From Symsagittifera roscoffensis (Eukaryota; Xenacoelomorpha; Acoela; Convolutidae), in assembly GCF_963678635.1 (NCBI RefSeq), contig NC_087071.1, forward strand, positions 43,325,095-43,389,094: DNA of 64,000 nucleotides. The letters are read 5' to 3'. A program made the position numbers and the translations under genes. This document shows positions 8,624-18,600 of the stretch, in pieces; positions within the stretch are counted from its first letter, which is position 1; each line of letters begins with the position of its first letter. The notes below the pieces were generated by a model. The model ran no database searches. It was not told the origin of the DNA and worked only from the letters and a program-made list of their open reading frames with translations.

Positions 8624-10347
8624 TGCTGACGGGTCACGAAAAAGCACTCCCATTAACGTTCTTCTACCCTGAATATGAAGGGAAGAGGACAGCACCGCAA
8701 ACGTACGTGCGGGACGTTATTAGAAGACAGCAGGACCTTAATGACTTACGCAGGAGGAATACGCAACAGGCGCAGATTAGACAAAAAAGGAGGTTTGATA
8801 AAAGGACAGCCGATGCAAAAGCCTACTCAGTTGGCGATTACGTCTGGGTGTTCCAGGAAGTGGTTCCACCAAAAGGAACCAAGAAACTATTAAAGAAATG
8901 GCGTGGTCCATTTCAGATAACAGAGGTGCATCAAGGAGGTCGTTTTTATCGGCTGAGCACTGGAAGAGCGGCTCATTATGAGAATATCAAACCGCACAAT
9001 GCCTCGTCAGAGGATTGGTGCATCCCAGCGGACATGCAAGAGGGAGACTATTTAATTGTGGATCCTGCTTGTGAAGTGAATGAGAGGGGTACTCGCGACA
9101 AGAACGACGGGAATGAGGTGGTGGACGATTGCGATCTACCACTGGATCTCGAGTTGACTGAGCGAGTAGAGGTGGACGATGAAACTCTACCCTATGCCGA
9201 AGAAGACTGGGATTGCCCGGAACAAACCGAAATTGACAAAGGAATACAGCCTGACTTTCCTCTCACCATGGAAACACGCCAAAGCAAGAAAGGAAAAAAC
9301 CAGAAGAAAAACAATCCGTATGGCGAGGACTTCGTTGTAGACAGGATAGTAGTGAGTGATGTCATAGACTCGCTGGTGGGACTGGACGAAGTGGCGATGC
9401 TAGGGGAAATCGACCTTGTGAACGATATGGATCAAGATTGGATCGACGATCGATCAGAACCGGAAGTGGAGTTCGAACCAGAAGCGGAACAGACTCATGA
9501 GCAAGAACTAACAAACTTGCGCGTGCTCGAATGGCTCCACGATCTGCCGACAGATCCAAAAGAGACGATCCTGACGATTCAGGACGTCGATAGAGACGGC
9601 GTCAAATACATCAGTCATGACAATACCGAGTCCAACTGGGTCGCCCCAGATGGTCCTCTACGTGTTCCACAATCCAACCTCGGTCTCCTAGACTTTGGGC
9701 GATCGACGGGGACGTCGATGGATATTTTTGTCCGGGGAGTGGGGGTAGGACTCACCCACACCGAAAACCTCATAATAAAAAAATTGAAATCGGCAAGAGA
9801 AACCGGAGAACTAGAGACAGAGGGCGAGAATGCTAAGAAACCACCTTTTGGACGAATCTTTGAATCGTATTTTGATCTACCGAACCACTATTCGAACAAT
9901 ATCGTCATAACGGACAGCGATTTCATACTCACGGAACGCACGTGCGCCATAGCGATAACGGCGGACGTAAGCTTCAAAACAGCACTAGCGGCCGACTTTA
10001 AAAGAGAGTACAAGAATATCGAGTTTTTGTGGAAACAGAGGCCTGGTGTAGGAGGAATGATAGCGTTGCCCCCTGTTGCATCACAGATACCAGGGAAATA
10101 TTTGTGTTTTTTGGTTACGAAAGCTACTGATAGGCAACATGTGAATCCGGAGAGCTTGGTATTGGCCTTGACTCGACTTAGGGATTTCCTGGTTGAGAGA
10201 GGTGTGACCTCTCTCTCGTTGCGAGTATACGATCCTAATAGGGGAAAGCTACACCCTAGAGAGTTGTATGCTCTTGTGCATGTGATATTTTCAGAGACTG
10301 ACATAGAAGTTTACTTACATAAAAAATACTATCTGAGTATATGCTAA
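8620..10347 (+). CDS. Integrase C-terminus fused to a macro domain
   Basis: The first 130 or so residues are the integrase C-terminal part, with a basic helix and a GPY/F-type module (KKWRGPF around residue 94). An acidic low-complexity stretch covers about 150-330. From about 420 to 570 the sequence resembles the macro fold of the TARG1/Poa1 type: an alternating strand-helix pattern, an ITAD strand end, AADFKREY helix, a LVTKATDR block, a RLRDFLVERGV helix and an ETDIEVYLH final strand. Macro domains bind or hydrolyse ADP-ribose. The usual glycine-rich phosphate loops are weak here (YDPNRGKL where a G-rich loop is expected), so binding rather than catalysis, or loss of function, is possible. 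The frame has its own ATG at 8620, but it is most likely the continuation of the broken pol frame. Its end at 10347 is the end of the pol gene. Confidence 0.8.
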   Translation: MMLTGHEKALPLTFFYPEYEGKRTAPQTYVRDVIRRQQDLNDLRRRNTQQAQIRQKRRFDKRTADAKAYSVGDYVWVFQEVVPPKGTKKLLKKWRGPFQITEVHQGGRFYRLSTGRAAHYENIKPHNASSEDWCIPADMQEGDYLIVDPACEVNERGTRDKNDGNEVVDDCDLPLDLELTERVEVDDETLPYAEEDWDCPEQTEIDKGIQPDFPLTMETRQSKKGKNQKKNNPYGEDFVVDRIVVSDVIDSLVGLDEVAMLGEIDLVNDMDQDWIDDRSEPEVEFEPEAEQTHEQELTNLRVLEWLHDLPTDPKETILTIQDVDRDGVKYISHDNTESNWVAPDGPLRVPQSNLGLLDFGRSTGTSMDIFVRGVGVGLTHTENLIIKKLKSARETGELETEGENAKKPPFGRIFESYFDLPNHYSNNIVITDSDFILTERTCAIAITADVSFKTALAADFKREYKNIEFLWKQRPGVGGMIALPPVASQIPGKYLCFLVTKATDRQHVNPESLVLALTRLRDFLVERGVTSLSLRVYDPNRGKLHPRELYALVHVIFSETDIEVYLHKKYYLSIC

Positions 10348-10789
10348 GGATTGCGCTCGACGATAAGTGGTTTTTGTTAAGTTGCTCGATAAGAATTAGA
10401 GTCAAGTTTTAGTTTAGGTTTTAGGTACAGTATTAGGGATTAGGTTTTTATATGATAGTATAGGTGTGTGATGTTTATGTGTTTATGTTATGTTATTGTT
10501 ATGATATGTTTTATGTTTGTGTCATCAAGGTGACAGCGCTTATTCGTGCTACTCTGACAAAGATAAAGGTGGACGATCCACCTTGGTGCTAAATTTTAAA
10601 TCAGAATTGTGAAGAGAATTTCAATGGAGAGTTTTAAAGAATTGATTGATGTTGCATCCAAAAATGATGGTTCTAAGTCGCTACCTGTTTTTTAGATCTT
10701 GATTGATCGAAAATTGTTTACTGAACACTGAATCAGAGGAGACAGAAAGAAATTACACGACACGACAACAAGAATCAACACGAAAAGAA
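10348..10789 (+). other. Non-coding spacer between pol and the accessory frames
   Basis: This stretch has many stops and is richer in T than its neighbours. It ends in a T-rich tract with TTTTTTAG near 10690, which could serve as a splice acceptor for a subgenomic mRNA, as env genes in this family are often made by splicing. An 11-base segment at 10528-10538 is the reverse complement of 1901-1911 in the leader. I see no gene in it. Confidence 0.4.
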
Positions 10790-13700
10790 ATGGGTGACAC
10801 GAACGAACTCATGGAATTCCTCTCAGCGAGTCTAGGAGCGACTCTAGACGAGATCTATCAGCGGCTGATCGATTGTGATTTTACACGAGAAGACCCGGGG
10901 TTGGCGATGTTTGTGGTCGCACTCCTCAATGCACTGGGAAGAGAGGGTCGAGGGAATCGCCCTACAGAAGTCGTGTTGATGTTGGCCTTCGGTGAGTCCG
11001 GGACCGCCGAGAGAGGCCGAAACCGATTGATGAGATGGAGGCGCGGAGAGATGTCTGGCCACGACCTGGCTCGTGAGCCAGGACTAGGTGAGCAAAGGGA
11101 CCACCGGCTAGGTGAGATGCCCTTGCCCGTCCAACCTGCGCAGCCACTCATTGGAGCGAAGAGACAACGTGATGGGCCAGGCCCGTCACACTCTGTCGAC
11201 TCTCCAACAGCTGCTCCTCCCCTAAAGAGAGTGAGAGTGAGCGAGATAGAGATCCAGACGTCGGAGACGATTGAGACACTGGAGAAGAAGGAGAGAGATC
11301 AGAGTGAGCTGTGTGCCAAACTTCAGGAGTACAGGGCCATAGCTCGGGAGAGAGACGAATGGAAAAAGAAATTTGAAGATCTGCAGGTGGCCTACAAGGA
11401 GGATGAGATAAAACACCTGAAGGAGCTGTATATGGCGAAGGTGAGCCAAGTGTCACCGGAAATCCTGGCGAGCATGAGGTCCTCGGATGGATCTAACGAC
11501 ACACGCCCCAGGACAACAGCGCAGGAGCTGTGCGCATCGAGAGGACCTGAGGTTCTGGATTTGCGTGCATCAAGGGGGCCCGAGGCTCCTCAGCAGACAC
11601 CACCGTCTGCTTCGAGTCAGAGGCTTACGATACCAGACCCTTCTGACATCTATCTAGCTCCTCAATTTCAGGAATCATTTAACCAAGTGGCCAGAGCCGC
11701 GATGGATGAGATCAACAGAGGCACTGAGCGGACACTGGCTAGGATCGTTCCTTCCCAACGTCGTGATCAATCATCAAATAGCTCGGAGCGAGCAACCCGC
11801 ACGATAGCGTGTTCTGCGCCTGGTGGAGTCTTTGAGAAGTCTCGCGTGGTAGACATCAGGAAGAATCTGATGGCACGTCATCAGTTCACGCAAGTGCCAG
11901 CCGAGCATCCTCGAGCCTGCCTGAATGACATGAGCTGGAACCCCGCCACGAACGACCAAGTAATTCCCCCAGGGAGTCGCCATTTGATCATTGGAGACAG
12001 TTTGGTGAGAGATCTGAATGAGATCTTCGTCTATGGTCATACTACCATTCTGTCCTTTGGAGGAGCCTCAGTGGCTCAAGTCATCAAAATGATGGAGTTC
12101 CAGAGCGAGGATCATTTGGATACATTAATAATAATGCTGGGGACCAATGACGTCTCGAGAGCCCCCGTGACTCCGGAGAACAAGTGGGAACCTCTATTGG
12201 TGTGTCTCTTGAACGAATTGAAAGAAAAGTACAGACCCAAACTCGTGATCCTGTGCACGATACCACCAAATCCTTTGGTGGGCACCATAGCTGCAGATTT
12301 CATGAATGGCAACGTGACGCGGTGGAATGAAATGACCCGCAGTCTGGTGAGAAACAACCCTGGCGAGTTGCGACTCCTGGATCTCGAAAATATGCTGCGC
12401 ATGACTGACCACATCGCGCTCACTAAAGATGGAGTGCACTTCAATACCCAACGAGGGAGGCATTGGATTAATGATGTGTTTCAGACGCAATTGAGGGAAG
12501 CGGAGCAAGAGTCGAGGGCGACCGGTTTTTTGGCTCGGACCAATTCGACCGGAGGGAGTAGAATAAGGGCAACCGTGCCCGAATCCCTCGCCAACCGTCT
12601 AGGGCCCTTGGCAACGGAGACGGTTGGAGCCGCAACCGTCGCTCCGAGCTCGAACGTGAGAGACAGGCTGGGGACTGCTCCTCCTCCCAGGCCGCAATCG
12701 ATTGGAAGCCGACTCGGCAGATCGGTGGAACAGAACAACAGGAATAACTCCCAGACCGCGTCTAGGAGGAACGATTCGCCTGCCACGACAAATCCTGCTT
12801 CGACAGCAGGACCGTCTACAAGTACCGTGCCAGCGGAGGGGATCGAATCAGGCAGCAGGCTGCTTTGGAATAGATCAGATCCTAGTCATTGGGGTCAGTA
12901 TAAGACGGACATGTCGGCGAAGTTGAATATGAATACCTTGACGTGTCGGGAGGATGCGATGAGAATGACCGGCGGTGAAAGTCCCACAGTGTCGCGACTT
13001 TATCGGATACCGGGTGTGGATTGGCTGCTAGCAGAGCAGGAGAAATTCAGCTCCTCGACCTCACTCCGACATGTAGACCTGGATGGATTACCTCATGACA
13101 ATACCTTTGGACCTTTAAACACCCGGTCGCTCACCGACGTTCGAGATAGGACCCGGGAAAGGACACCACCTGTGCGCAAGGGCAAGTTCCAGACGGAGAA
13201 CAAGCCCAATAACAAACATCACAAGATGTACAGACAATTCGCTAAACCACCCGGTCAGACGCCGGGCGAGTATTCGAGGGATTACCCCCGAACTACAACA
13301 GTGGTTGGAGACGATAAGAGATACGGGTACCTGAAGGCCCCAATAGGCGATGGCCTTTTTGCAGCTTATGACCCCTTGGACATGAAGGCTGCCAAATATC
13401 TGGTTGTGGCCGGCTCCGATTATCTCTACACGCCCCGTTCTCTATTCTGGCCCGATGTGATTTTCTTAACGGCGCCTAAACTGGACTGGGGACAGGCGAT
13501 AGGCATGATGATAAGTGTACGGAGAGTGGTCAGCATGGAGCCGCAGGTAATAGTGGTTGCAGGCTCAAATGATCATCTACAAAGCAGAGGCTTATTGTCA
13601 CGTCTGACGGATGGATCGATCCCGAGTAACGAAGTTATAGGGGAGGCGATAATGACACTGCTCTCGGCGATGGCCGAGGTAGAGGCAGCAGCAAGACAAC

Positions 13701-14842
13701 GTTTCACCATGAATGTGGTGAAGGTGATCTTCGTATTGTCACCAGGCTACGCTGCGTTGCCTGAACCCCTTCAATTTGTGTACACAATGGTCACGACGAT
13801 AGCAGAGGGGATATTTAACGTGATAATTCCTGCCCCAAACAGAGTGGTGGACCCGGACAATTACTATCCGTCCCGATCTGAGCTTCCCGCCGTTTGGGCT
13901 GACATCTCGAATGCCATACAGGGGCTCAGAGATTGTAGCACAACTCGGTTGGTGCTAGATGAAGTTCTGGGGTTGGAGCTGTCCAACTTCGCCAGATTAC
14001 TGAAGTTAAGACCAGGGGTAGATGACGATCATCTGTTAGTACAACAGGTGGCTGATGATCTCTGGTTCAGACAGATGGATCATGCAGAGAATGAGCAGGG
14101 TAGGATGATCAGAAAGAACATGACGTCAGCGGAGGAGGACCTCATGGCAATAGCTTTGCGTACGAAGCCACACAACAACATATGGTTGTATCTGTCACCG
14201 AGTCTGTTCACCTTGGGTGAGGACGCGTTTGAGCATGCGCCGGCAATAATTAAAGAGATACACGCGTATCTGAAGAATCTACTCAATGCCCGGGAGTTGG
14301 CTGGAGGCAAGATGTTGAAACTGATGCAAGGCGTAAACACGATGTCATTGGACAAGTTCCAAGCTGACGTGCTGGCCACGAAGGCACAGTATGAACGATC
14401 AGATGCTATCTTGGGTGGAATGGGAGTGGGATGGACGCCATCTTTCCTATCGACGTGCTATCCGAAGGCATCTAGGAACCTGATCGCGAGCTTCGTCAAA
14501 GACATCAGGAAGTTGTCGATTGGCCTGGTGCTAGCCTTATACGTGACATTTGGTCATGAAAACTTTGTGAAAGGACCGGCAAACCTCTTTACCCAAGCGT
14601 TGGCAGATTTGAGATTGGACGGACTCCTGACTCTGATTGCCATGACCTATGGTCGACTGGGAGATTTGCTTGTGCTATTACGTTACCCTGAACAACTACA
14701 GGGACCCAGTCGTGAGTTCAATGCACAGCTGGAAACCGCCTCGCTCAAGAAGATGAAAGACTCTCCTGCTTCAATACCTCTTGCAACAGAACAGAAGCGT
14801 CACAGGAGAGGACAAGGTGGCGACGAACGCAGGCGAATGTAA
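10790..14842 (+). CDS. ORF3: coiled coil, SGNH/GDSL hydrolase and second SGNH-like domain
   Basis: The start is the first ATG (10790), giving 1,350 residues. Residues 1-110 are helical and unassigned, 150-220 form a likely coiled coil, and 220-390 are disordered. Residues about 398-565 are an SGNH/GDSL hydrolase: GDSL at 402-405 (nucleophile S404), a GGAS glycine block, LGTND at 450-454 (N453), and a DGVH block with D547 and H550. All four signature blocks are in order, so an active esterase or deacylase is plausible. A disordered stretch follows. Residues about 850-1000 look like a second domain of the same fold, with GDGL at 853 (the serine replaced) and GSNDH at 925-929, but no obvious catalytic His. 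The rest (1000-1350) is helical and unassigned. SGNH esterases are known in ORF1 of CR1-like LINEs; here one sits after pol in an LTR element. The next frame overlaps by 62 bases. Confidence 0.82.
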   Translation: MGDTNELMEFLSASLGATLDEIYQRLIDCDFTREDPGLAMFVVALLNALGREGRGNRPTEVVLMLAFGESGTAERGRNRLMRWRRGEMSGHDLAREPGLGEQRDHRLGEMPLPVQPAQPLIGAKRQRDGPGPSHSVDSPTAAPPLKRVRVSEIEIQTSETIETLEKKERDQSELCAKLQEYRAIARERDEWKKKFEDLQVAYKEDEIKHLKELYMAKVSQVSPEILASMRSSDGSNDTRPRTTAQELCASRGPEVLDLRASRGPEAPQQTPPSASSQRLTIPDPSDIYLAPQFQESFNQVARAAMDEINRGTERTLARIVPSQRRDQSSNSSERATRTIACSAPGGVFEKSRVVDIRKNLMARHQFTQVPAEHPRACLNDMSWNPATNDQVIPPGSRHLIIGDSLVRDLNEIFVYGHTTILSFGGASVAQVIKMMEFQSEDHLDTLIIMLGTNDVSRAPVTPENKWEPLLVCLLNELKEKYRPKLVILCTIPPNPLVGTIAADFMNGNVTRWNEMTRSLVRNNPGELRLLDLENMLRMTDHIALTKDGVHFNTQRGRHWINDVFQTQLREAEQESRATGFLARTNSTGGSRIRATVPESLANRLGPLATETVGAATVAPSSNVRDRLGTAPPPRPQSIGSRLGRSVEQNNRNNSQTASRRNDSPATTNPASTAGPSTSTVPAEGIESGSRLLWNRSDPSHWGQYKTDMSAKLNMNTLTCREDAMRMTGGESPTVSRLYRIPGVDWLLAEQEKFSSSTSLRHVDLDGLPHDNTFGPLNTRSLTDVRDRTRERTPPVRKGKFQTENKPNNKHHKMYRQFAKPPGQTPGEYSRDYPRTTTVVGDDKRYGYLKAPIGDGLFAAYDPLDMKAAKYLVVAGSDYLYTPRSLFWPDVIFLTAPKLDWGQAIGMMISVRRVVSMEPQVIVVAGSNDHLQSRGLLSRLTDGSIPSNEVIGEAIMTLLSAMAEVEAAARQRFTMNVVKVIFVLSPGYAALPEPLQFVYTMVTTIAEGIFNVIIPAPNRVVDPDNYYPSRSELPAVWADISNAIQGLRDCSTTRLVLDEVLGLELSNFARLLKLRPGVDDDHLLVQQVADDLWFRQMDHAENEQGRMIRKNMTSAEEDLMAIALRTKPHNNIWLYLSPSLFTLGEDAFEHAPAIIKEIHAYLKNLLNARELAGGKMLKLMQGVNTMSLDKFQADVLATKAQYERSDAILGGMGVGWTPSFLSTCYPKASRNLIASFVKDIRKLSIGLVLALYVTFGHENFVKGPANLFTQALADLRLDGLLTLIAMTYGRLGDLLVLLRYPEQLQGPSREFNAQLETASLKKMKDSPASIPLATEQKRHRRGQGGDERRRM

Positions 14843-15623
14843 GCAGTATTGTGGCATGCCCTTACTAACAGACTTAGCTGTCATGATGCGGATTGATCCG
14901 TTGGCTCTGGTCCACGGACTGAGGGAATTCGTCACAGTGGTGTATGGATCGGTGATGTCTTTTGCGTTCCCGGATGTGCAAGTTAAAGCGTACAGGAATT
15001 CAGTGTTGTACGTCAACCTGGTCTCAGTAGTGGATTGTTCCGTGCTGAATTGGGTAGAACAGAGTGAACTGAGGAAGCTGGCTAGCGACGATAGGCTGTT
15101 CGGAAGAATAGCAGAGCCAGGCTGGGTGTTGATGGACTTCAACAACCACTTCAAATGCAGAATGGGCCGTGAGGATCTGTCCCACATCCAGTTTAACCCA
15201 AAACTCTGGAATTTGAGACCAGTGGTGAAGGATACAGGAGAGGCTGTGGGAGTACCTCAATTGCCGGGAGCCTATGCCCATGCGAAAGAGAATCAACAAA
15301 CATGGCTTCCTGGGTCCAGGCCGCTGCCGGACCAATGCCATCGATATCCACCGATAAGGAGGATGTTGTTGGGAGTCACATCTCCCATCACTGCCCCTCG
15401 TATTGGAGCAGCTCGTGACGCAGAGAAGAGAATGCTGAAGTGGAGTGGAGGGATGGAGCCACGCTTCATCAGCTGGAACGTTGCTGCCGCGCATATGTTC
15501 GACTTCTCATCCCCGATGCCTGGAGCAGGAAAAAGATCAAAGCACTACCCTCCAGGAGACCAGAGGTCTCGGCTGAAACGTGGAACGAAGTATATTCTTC
15601 CGCGGATGACTTATCGAGACTGA
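14781..15623 (+). CDS. Accessory frame continuing ORF3
   Basis: About 280 codons are open, with no ATG near the beginning. The frame overlaps the end of ORF3 by 62 bases in another phase. Composition, Trp/Arg content and spacing suggest that it continues the same large protein after a frame change near 14,800. I recognise no domain. It contains hydrophobic strand-like stretches around 14,880-15,060 and a proline-rich part around 15,260-15,420. The useful part probably ends near 15,520, where the next frame takes over; the last 100 bases here are probably out-of-frame reading. It could be a broken part of one gene or a segment reached by frameshifting. Confidence 0.6.
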   Translation: MQQNRSVTGEDKVATNAGECKQYCGMPLLTDLAVMMRIDPLALVHGLREFVTVVYGSVMSFAFPDVQVKAYRNSVLYVNLVSVVDCSVLNWVEQSELRKLASDDRLFGRIAEPGWVLMDFNNHFKCRMGREDLSHIQFNPKLWNLRPVVKDTGEAVGVPQLPGAYAHAKENQQTWLPGSRPLPDQCHRYPPIRRMLLGVTSPITAPRIGAARDAEKRMLKWSGGMEPRFISWNVAAAHMFDFSSPMPGAGKRSKHYPPGDQRSRLKRGTKYILPRMTYRD

Positions 15624-18600
15624 AGTGGTCAGGAGAAGCGAAAGTGGTGATGCTGGAGGTGGTAAGGGAGAGCAGAGGAGGCTCATATATAACGATAGAG
15701 GACCTGGCCCCACATGGCGAGGAGTTGGTAGAGTTCCTGGTCGATGATGAATTGTTTTATCATGCAGGAGACATGGCCGTACCGGCTCGGCCGGATTCGG
15801 GCACAGACGCGCGACAAGGACCCTCGGGACCTAGGCCGAAACCTGATGCGGACGACGATGAATTGATGGATCAGGACGATAACGATGACGGGACCGGAAG
15901 TAAGACGGAGAAACCGGGAGAGACCGATCTAGGAGCGTTGGAAAGGGACTTGCTAGAATACCGGTTCAGTGAAGACGACGATGGGGAAGTCGATGGGAGT
16001 TTATTGCTAATGGCACCATCGTCCTTCATGTCTCCTACAAAGGAGGCGTCGGCCGATCTATCTCCGATAGACCCAATAAGCCAGGCTAGAGAGTGCCGAA
16101 GCAGGGATCCGCAGAGACTGCTTTATGAATCACCAAGGAGGAGGAAAATCGAAGAGTCAATGAAGATATCGTTCCTCAGCACATTACCAGAAGAAGAATG
16201 GGAAAGATATCAAATGGAGTTGGAAGGCAAGACAGGAGCAATCTGGAGCCGAATAAACTTCATGGAGAAATCTTGGGACGTGATAAGGCGATATGGGACG
16301 CAGTCCATAATGAAGGTGGGATTGAACCAACCCATCATGCGTGAGGTCCTGGAGAAAATAGTGAGCTCCATGGAGTCGGATGTTCTGACAGAGTCAGTAA
16401 CAGAAGACAGTGCCGATGATCAGCATGTTGCAAAGAAATTACCTGTCAGACGAGCCAGGAAAGGGCTGAAGCGACTAAAAGGGAAAACAGGAAGTCGAGC
16501 CATGAACCCGAGAGTGGTGAAGTCAAGAGCCAGCGCAGTGGTGACCTCTTTAACGAGCGCAGGTCGTTCAGGCGAGAGCGGGCAAGGAGATAGCGCAACG
16601 CTGACAGGGGGAGAAAAAGAGAATCTGATACCCCCTATGCTCTTGGCAGGTCTGACCGTAACCGCCACTAGATCGAAGAAGACGGCGCGAACCCTGGCAG
16701 ACACTAAGTTAGAAATGGAAGTCATCAGTCAATGTGGATCTGGAGGACTTGAAGATTATAGGCCCTCGCGGATCAACATGGCCAAGTTGAAACTGGAAGG
16801 ACAACTCGACGTGGTCGAGTACAGTCGAATAACTGTGCCGGAATCGGTCCACATGGGAGATCCGGCAGGGGGTTATGTGGAGATGTTGAAAGCGAGGAAC
16901 TCCGCGAGAGGGCACCTGATGGCTTGGAGTGAAAAGCGGGCCATGCAAGAATATCTGAAAGGGCTTACGGAGAACTCTAACTTCAATCGAAGAGAGTATG
17001 GCACAGTGATGTCATCAGAAGCGAATGAAATTGGATTGGAAAAACTGCTAGAGATTTCTTGGAGGGCGGCCCTCCAGAAATACTTCGATGAGACGATGAA
17101 TGCACCTGCGACGGTAGCAGCATACCTGGCTCATCCTTGCGTGAGAACTGATCTGCAAGTACGGTTGGCTTGGTGCTTGATGGGCATCAAAAAGGCGGAG
17201 TATGAAGCCAGTAATGACTCGAAATCACGAGAACAGGAGCTAGAGTTAATGGAAGCTCTACGAGCATTGATTTCGAAAGACGATTCAGCGATAGCATGGG
17301 CTAAGCGTAAGGATGCCCTTTGCTTTGTCAGGTTCGTGGTGGATCGCATCCCCACTCCTGTGTTGGGAGAATGTATAAAGATCATTCGGCAAAAGGGAGT
17401 TGATTGCGAAAGGAACTTCCTTAGGGCACTCCTAGAGCTATATCAGGACATGCCATTGACCGTGCCAAGCAAGGAGTCGAATGATATGGAAAGCTATCGC
17501 AAGTTGGAAGAGGTGAGAAGATACTCCAACAAAGAATTGAGAGTGAGCAGAGACTTGATTGAAGCGGCCAGAGGACAAAAGGAGTTTGCAACACTAGGGA
17601 AACTGAAGTCGTTCCAATACGTGTCTGGCATACCGGGGATGGCGTATAATCCCTTCGTGAACGAAGAAGCCAGGGAAGCATACTTCGACTACGAGCAAGT
17701 CACAGTGCTCAACTTCTGGGTTGAACGGATTAAGGTAATTGGAATGTTGATGGTGGAACAACCCAAGCTTGGAATTATTTTGGAAGAACGAGTAGTCGAG
17801 CCCTCGATTCCCGAGCTAAAAGGGCAAGTGAGTTTTGATTGTGGTTCTTGGGACGGTCCCTTGAAAACCAGTCTAGTAGTGATGTGGGAACTCATGAAAC
17901 CTTCCTGGTGTCCCCATCCTAACGCAGGCTTAATCTGGGACATGACCGCGGATGTCATGTTAGAACGGGATGATGATGCGAGTTTACATGATCTGGCCAT
18001 GATACATCACCTGCTGGCCATGAGATTGACGAAGAAGAAGAGCAACCCGTCCACGGAGCTGTCCGAGGAAGGTACATCGAGCAATTGGTTGAAGCAAGGC
18101 ACATGCTTGGCTCAACGCAGTGGGATGAAGGGACATGTTTGTAACCTGGGACACTGCCTGATTACGCTAAGCGAGCAGCATCGACAACTGGCACGATTGT
18201 ACGGAAGATTGAGCATGTCAGATAAGAGTGCCATGGAGTTGGTCGCAGACTGCCATGGGGTGACGGACGTAAACCTGATCACAGCCTTGGGATTTTGCAG
18301 CATGACGAGTTCGATAGAATCGCTCGAGCGCTTGGAGCGTGCCCATGAGCTAGTGACGTCCCTCAGCGTGGAAATATTCCCTGGAGCATTACAGACAGAG
18401 CAAAAGATTGGAGGCTGGCGAGAAGCCCTAGAGAATGAAATGAATCTGAAGGATAGTGAAGCCTATCACAGACCTACTGGTTCAAAATATATGGTGGGTT
18501 CAAGCTCAGCGCCGTATTGTAATAGCAAGTATCCTACGCACATGGTGGTGATGGATGCGAGGACGCAACAAGTGTTGGTTGACCAACTTTTCTCTGTGCC

